Shown here piece after piece: positions 62,468-64,000 of a DNA stretch of 64,000 nucleotides (position 1 is its first letter; each line of letters opens with the position of its first letter). The notes beneath the pieces are model-generated. The model was not told the DNA's origin. It saw only the letters and a program-made list of their open reading frames with translations, and searched no databases. Both the position numbers and the translations under genes were made by a program. This DNA is from Aquila chrysaetos chrysaetos (lineage: Eukaryota; Chordata; Aves; Accipitriformes; Accipitridae). The stretch lies in NCBI RefSeq assembly GCF_900496995.4, contig NC_044004.1:81289538-81353537 (forward strand), read 5' to 3'.

Positions 62468-64000
62468 GCCTCCATGTTCTTAACATACTGATTATTTCTT
62501 TGCCAAGAAAAGAGTGTGTGAAGGAACCATTGGAGAAACTGCGTATAGACTGGGTCTGGGAACCTCAATAGACGATGTTTAAGCTAATGCGCTTTATTTT
62601 GCAACTGTGGCAGACTTAACTGCATACAGTCAGGAAGTTCCACTCGTGGGCAATAATTTTCTTCAACTGCTGTAACTTGATCATGTTTAGTCTAGTATCT
62701 GTATCCTTAGCAGCTTCTGGTGAGATAATAGAAGGATATGGATAGTTTGAGTCTGTGCTATTCATATATCCTTCTCATGCACGCTTATTCCACCAATTTT
62801 GTTAAGGTATTAAATAGCTCCTGGTTTGAGAACAATTGTTCTTAAGTCTGATGCTTGAGAAGGTTTATAAAATAGGCCTCTTGAGTTTGGCATGTGTAAG
62901 TTCGGTGGGGTTTTTTGTTTTTGTTTTGGTTGGTTTTGTGTTTGTGTTTTTTGGATTGAAATTGTTACATCCCATCTCTATGAGATGGGGCCCTTACAAT
63001 CTCATTACAGTAATCTGATTATTTTAAACACTCTATGCTGTTCCTTTTGCTTGAAATGTGCTTTTTTTCTGTGTTATGTGAATAGTCAATGGAACAAAAG
63101 TTCTTGGTAGTTAAAATGTTAGAAAATCATCTTTTAAAATGCATGCTTATTTGAATTGGATGTGCTTAGGTTTTGGATGTATTTCAATTCTGGCATACAT
63201 TTTGACCAAAGTAATTCCATGTACAGCACTTAAGCACCTTAAATGTGCAGTTAGTACCACTGCAAACTGTACACTTACACTAGACCTCTTCTTGAAACTT
63301 ACAAATGTATTTCTGAGCTTAGGTTTGCGCTGGTTTTATTTAACACTCTTATTCTTTGAACTCAAGTCTGCTCTAATACTGCAAACATATCCTTAGCGTG
63401 TGGTAGCATTTTCTGAATGTCGCTTTTCTTTCACGGTAACATTTACCCATTCCTACCAAAAATCCATGCTGCTTTAATTTTAGTTCAGCTTTCTGAATTT
63501 CAGTTTTAACCTATCTGTAATCATGTGGAAACAATGTGGGGTGCCAGCTGGGATCTCTTGGTGTACCAGGGGCTCTTCTGTTGACATTGTGTGAGTAGGG
63601 ACTACCTGCCAGATAGAAGACAAGAGGTTCTAGAGAAGAGGAAGCATTGGCATGGATAATAGTCACCAAGAGAGAAAACTTCATGGTTATTTTAAAGGAT
63701 TACAAATCTGGATGGGAAAAAAACCTGGTTATCTTATCTGGAAAGTGTGATGTTCTTTTAACCTGTTTTTGGTTGGTAGTTTTGCCTTTTCGAGAAGTGA
63801 AGATACTATCCTGGCATTCCATTATCCTGCCATCCTAGTATAAGAGCTAAAGAAAAATGCATGAAGAAAAAATATCTGCTGCTAATAGAGTATTCAGTAG
63901 TAAACTATTAAAGGTTTATCTTGCCTGATCTCACATCAAAATATAAAGCAGAATAAGACTTTACAATGTAGTTAACTTTTTAAATTGTTTATTTACAGTG

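Larger units (their letters stand above)
47751..64000 (+). other. CAMK2D: CAMK2D intron 2, 5' part (continues past window)
   Basis: This begins at donor GTGGGT after exon 2 in phase 1. I found no sequence encoding the next CAMK2D residues (the rest of Asp54, then HQKLERE) on the plus strand, so the intron is longer than 16 kb. That fits the long intron 2 expected of this gene. The content is AT-rich unique sequence with T/G-rich low-complexity tracts (47.88, 54.60, 58.92, 59.94 and 62.90 kb). Homopolymers include G11 at 50927, G18 at 57850, A20 at 56424 and C14 at 62454. No nested gene is supported. The longest open frames (122 codons plus strand at 53.8 kb, 153 codons minus strand at 60.6 kb) resemble nothing I know. 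Confidence 0.85.

Noticed and set aside
63985-64000. TTTATTTACAG at the very end of the window as the acceptor of CAMK2D exon 3
   Set aside because: The next bases are TG. Exon 3 should begin with the last two bases of the Asp54 codon (AC or AT) followed by His-Gln, so this is not it.

Overview
The window is nuclear DNA of a vertebrate, most likely a bird of the Neoaves group. Two observations point there. The 5' end of a calcium/calmodulin-dependent protein kinase II gene is split by canonical GT-AG introns. About 39 kb upstream of it lies a solo endogenous-retrovirus LTR of a type I recognise from neoavian genomes. No bacterial, viral or organellar gene organisation is present. Most open frames in the window are chance frames in non-coding DNA.

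Layout. Positions 1-44.7 kb are AT-rich and appear intergenic. They hold ancient, decayed repeats: MIR-like SINE fragments near 1.2, 27.2 and 44.0 kb, a SINE-like fragment near 20.0 kb and a CR1/L3-type LINE tail at 10.45-10.87 kb. They also hold the solo LTR (6.57-7.16 kb, minus strand), microsatellites, two pyrimidine-rich stretches (36.9-37.35 and 41.2-41.7 kb) and an unidentified repeat present twice (20.5 and 25.6 kb). One stretch (30605-31080, plus strand) carries a full set of splice signals and may be an exon of an unannotated transcript. Between 18.2 and 28.2 kb there are six matches to the monomeric nuclear-receptor half-site TNAAGGTCA.

Positions 44.75-47.4 kb are a CpG island that serves as the promoter, 5' leader, first coding exon and first intron of CAMK2D. 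It contains a 40-bp minisatellite whose unit carries an E2F-like core, a (CG)9 run, a 22-bp poly-C run, a palindromic CRE, an NRF1-like site and an Sp1 box. Coding exon 1 (46616-46680) starts at the second of two adjacent ATGs. Intron 1 is only 975 bp. Coding exon 2 (47656-47750) completes the glycine loop and carries the ATP-binding lysine. The reading frame runs cleanly across the junction, and residues 1-53 match the delta isoform.

Positions 47751-64000 are the beginning of CAMK2D intron 2, which continues past the window. It shows no further CAMK2D exon, only T/G-rich low-complexity tracts, long homopolymers and unremarkable unique sequence. CAMK2D is the only gene supported here. Its kinase product responds to calcium-calmodulin in heart, brain and other tissues. 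The upstream 45 kb is where its distal regulatory DNA would be expected.
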